Shown here: one piece after another, positions 30,950 through 31,978 of the stretch | How positions within the stretch are numbered: the stretch's first letter is position 1 | How the letters are laid out: each line of letters opens with the position of its first letter | From: CAYRMV01 sp964425255 | Lineage (GTDB): Bacteria; Bacteroidota; Bacteroidia; Flavobacteriales_D; Crocinitomicaceae | Direction: 5' to 3' | NCBI GenBank assembly: GCA_964425255.1 | Contig: CAYRMV010000021.1 | Coordinates: 1 to 31,978, forward strand | Length of the DNA stretch: 31,978 nt | The notes under the pieces: model-generated | What the model was told of the DNA's origin: nothing | The model's database searches: none | The model's input: the letters and a program-made list of their open reading frames with translations, nothing else | Position numbers and translations under genes: made by a program

Positions 30950-31978
30950 ATGATAAATAAAAAGAAAAGTCTAATTACGTTATCCGCTGGGTTGATTTTG
31001 GCAACAACATCGCTTCAAGCTCAAGAAGGATACAACAAATGGTCCATTGAGCCTTATTTTGGAGTAAATAAACCTTTTGCACCATTTACAACAGGTTATT
31101 ATACTAAGCCCGTTAATTTATTTAGTGCTGGTTTAAATACGCGCTTTATGTTTAATCATAATGCTGGTTTATCATTGGACTTGGGTTTAAATCAGTTTTC
31201 GAATGATCGAACCAATTTTGATTTCAAAACATACCAAACACGTTTCATTGTAAATGGAGTGATAAATTTGGGGCAAGTGTTAAAATTCAATCAATGGTCA
31301 AGTAGATTTGGTTTGCTTGGTCGAGTTGGAGCAGGTGTTTCAACATTATCTGAAGATAAGATTACAATTATTAAAGGATCTGATAAAACTATTTCTGCCG
31401 TTTTGGGTGTAACACCTCAAATTCGATTGACAAATAAAGTGGCTTTGCAAATTGATATTGCGTTTCAGGGAAACATGATGCAATCGAGAACATACGATTT
31501 CAAATCAAAAACATCATCTGGAGGGTTTGATAGTTATCAAGCACATGTCACAGCTGGTGTAGCTATCTATTTAGGTAAAAATAGACAACATGCTGATTGG
31601 CACATTCCTGTAGATCCATTGAAAAGAGAACTAGATTCATTGAAGGAAGTACTATTGAAAACGAATGATAAAGTTGAGGAACTTAATTCAAAGGTGACAA
31701 CGATGGAGGAAAAACAAGCTCAAATTGAAAAAGATCTTCAAGATGATGATAATGATGGTGTAGCAAATAAATTTGATGAAGAACCAAACACTACTCCAAA
31801 TGTACGTGTGGATACGAAAGGAAGAGAAATCAAAGATTTGGTTCCAGATTCAGGTCAATCTTTGGATCGTGAACGTGGATTATTCTTTACAGTACAATTG
31901 GGCGTTTATTCAAAAGAAGTTCCAAACGAAGTGTTTAAAAACGTAGGTCCACTAGAAACAAAGACAATGCCTGACATG
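30950..31978 (+). CDS. Outer-membrane barrel protein with TSP3-like loop and SPOR-like C-domain, cut by edge
   Basis: 343 residues are visible and the frame is open at the end. A signal peptide (LSAGLILATTSLQAQEG, cleaved near residue 24) is followed by about 180 residues of beta-barrel (SIEPYFGVNKPFAPF and later ALQIDIAFQGNMMQS, VTAGVAIYLGKN), then a coiled coil (LKRELDSLKEVLLKTNDKVE, then EKQAQIEKDLQ), an acidic calcium-type loop DDDNDGVANKFDEEPNT of TSP3 style, and GLFFTVQLGVYSKEVPNEVF, which fits the opening of a SPOR domain. The family is OmpA-like in overall design, but the usual peptidoglycan-binding OmpA domain is apparently replaced by SPOR. No clear promoter; the 116 bases upstream (30834-30949) hold nothing I can name. 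Confidence 0.82.
   Translation, partial: MINKKKSLITLSAGLILATTSLQAQEGYNKWSIEPYFGVNKPFAPFTTGYYTKPVNLFSAGLNTRFMFNHNAGLSLDLGLNQFSNDRTNFDFKTYQTRFIVNGVINLGQVLKFNQWSSRFGLLGRVGAGVSTLSEDKITIIKGSDKTISAVLGVTPQIRLTNKVALQIDIAFQGNMMQSRTYDFKSKTSSGGFDSYQAHVTAGVAIYLGKNRQHADWHIPVDPLKRELDSLKEVLLKTNDKVEELNSKVTTMEEKQAQIEKDLQDDDNDGVANKFDEEPNTTPNVRVDTKGREIKDLVPDSGQSLDRERGLFFTVQLGVYSKEVPNEVFKNVGPLETKTMPDM

Noticed and set aside
1..31978. CRISPR array, tRNA, rRNA, insertion sequence or prophage
   Set aside because: No regularly spaced repeats, cloverleaf-like sequences, transposase or phage structural motifs were found by eye; a short tRNA missed by eye cannot be fully excluded without a scan.

Overview
The window is AT-rich and gene-dense. 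It looks like the chromosome of a member of the Bacteroidota, probably Flavobacteriales. The evidence is recurrent promoter boxes of the TAnnTTTG type (the primary-sigma -7 element of this phylum), a primary sigma factor without region 1.1, a periplasmic TonB C-terminal-domain protein, a CHU_C-like domain, and mostly absent Shine-Dalgarno sites. A Fluviicola/Crocinitomicaceae-like source is my guess only. I see no rRNA, tRNA, CRISPR array, insertion sequence or phage gene.

Layout. 1-810 (-): 5'-complete malate dehydrogenase, cut by the window edge. 985-2815 (+): an ECF sigma factor and a one-pass membrane protein with a PKD/CHU_C-like periplasmic part, ended by a terminator. 2894-3143: a fold-rich spacer between convergent units. 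8420-3144 (-): a tight five-gene operon encoding an Rpe-CBS fusion, a type I-beta DAHP synthase, a KdsC-like phosphatase with an HTH-like N-terminus, an alanine/saccharopine dehydrogenase-like enzyme and a UMF1-type MFS transporter. 8658-12788: a polyprenyl-phosphate glycosyltransferase flanked by two GT39-like membrane glycosyltransferases. 12836-14744 (+): a TerB-like protein and an alpha-oxoamine synthase (serine palmitoyltransferase-like). 14948-18653 (+): two exported alpha/beta hydrolases, the first carrying a wrecked metalloprotease-like module. 19830-18650 (-): LMW phosphatase plus RsmI-like methyltransferase. 20110-21466 (+): primary sigma factor and a TonB-domain protein. 28820-21505 (-): patatin/outer-membrane-barrel protein, VOC protein, lipoprotein and PriA, each with its own promoter-like box. 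29072-30833 (+): TRIC channel and THUMP methyltransferase. 30950-end (+): an outer-membrane protein with coiled coil, TSP3-like loop and the start of a SPOR-like domain, cut by the edge.

Most genes are housekeeping. The points I find most worth attention are: (1) the five-gene operon, which pairs an epimerase-CBS fusion with an aldol-type PEP synthase and a KDO-phosphatase relative and could be a dedicated deoxy-ulosonate route; (2) the 875-residue pseudo-protease/hydrolase; (3) four genes in which a TAnnTTTG-type box sits exactly 4 nt before the ATG, which predicts leaderless mRNAs; (4) a patatin gene whose promoter forces a TTG start; and (5) an ECF sigma factor coupled to a CHU_C-like membrane partner.
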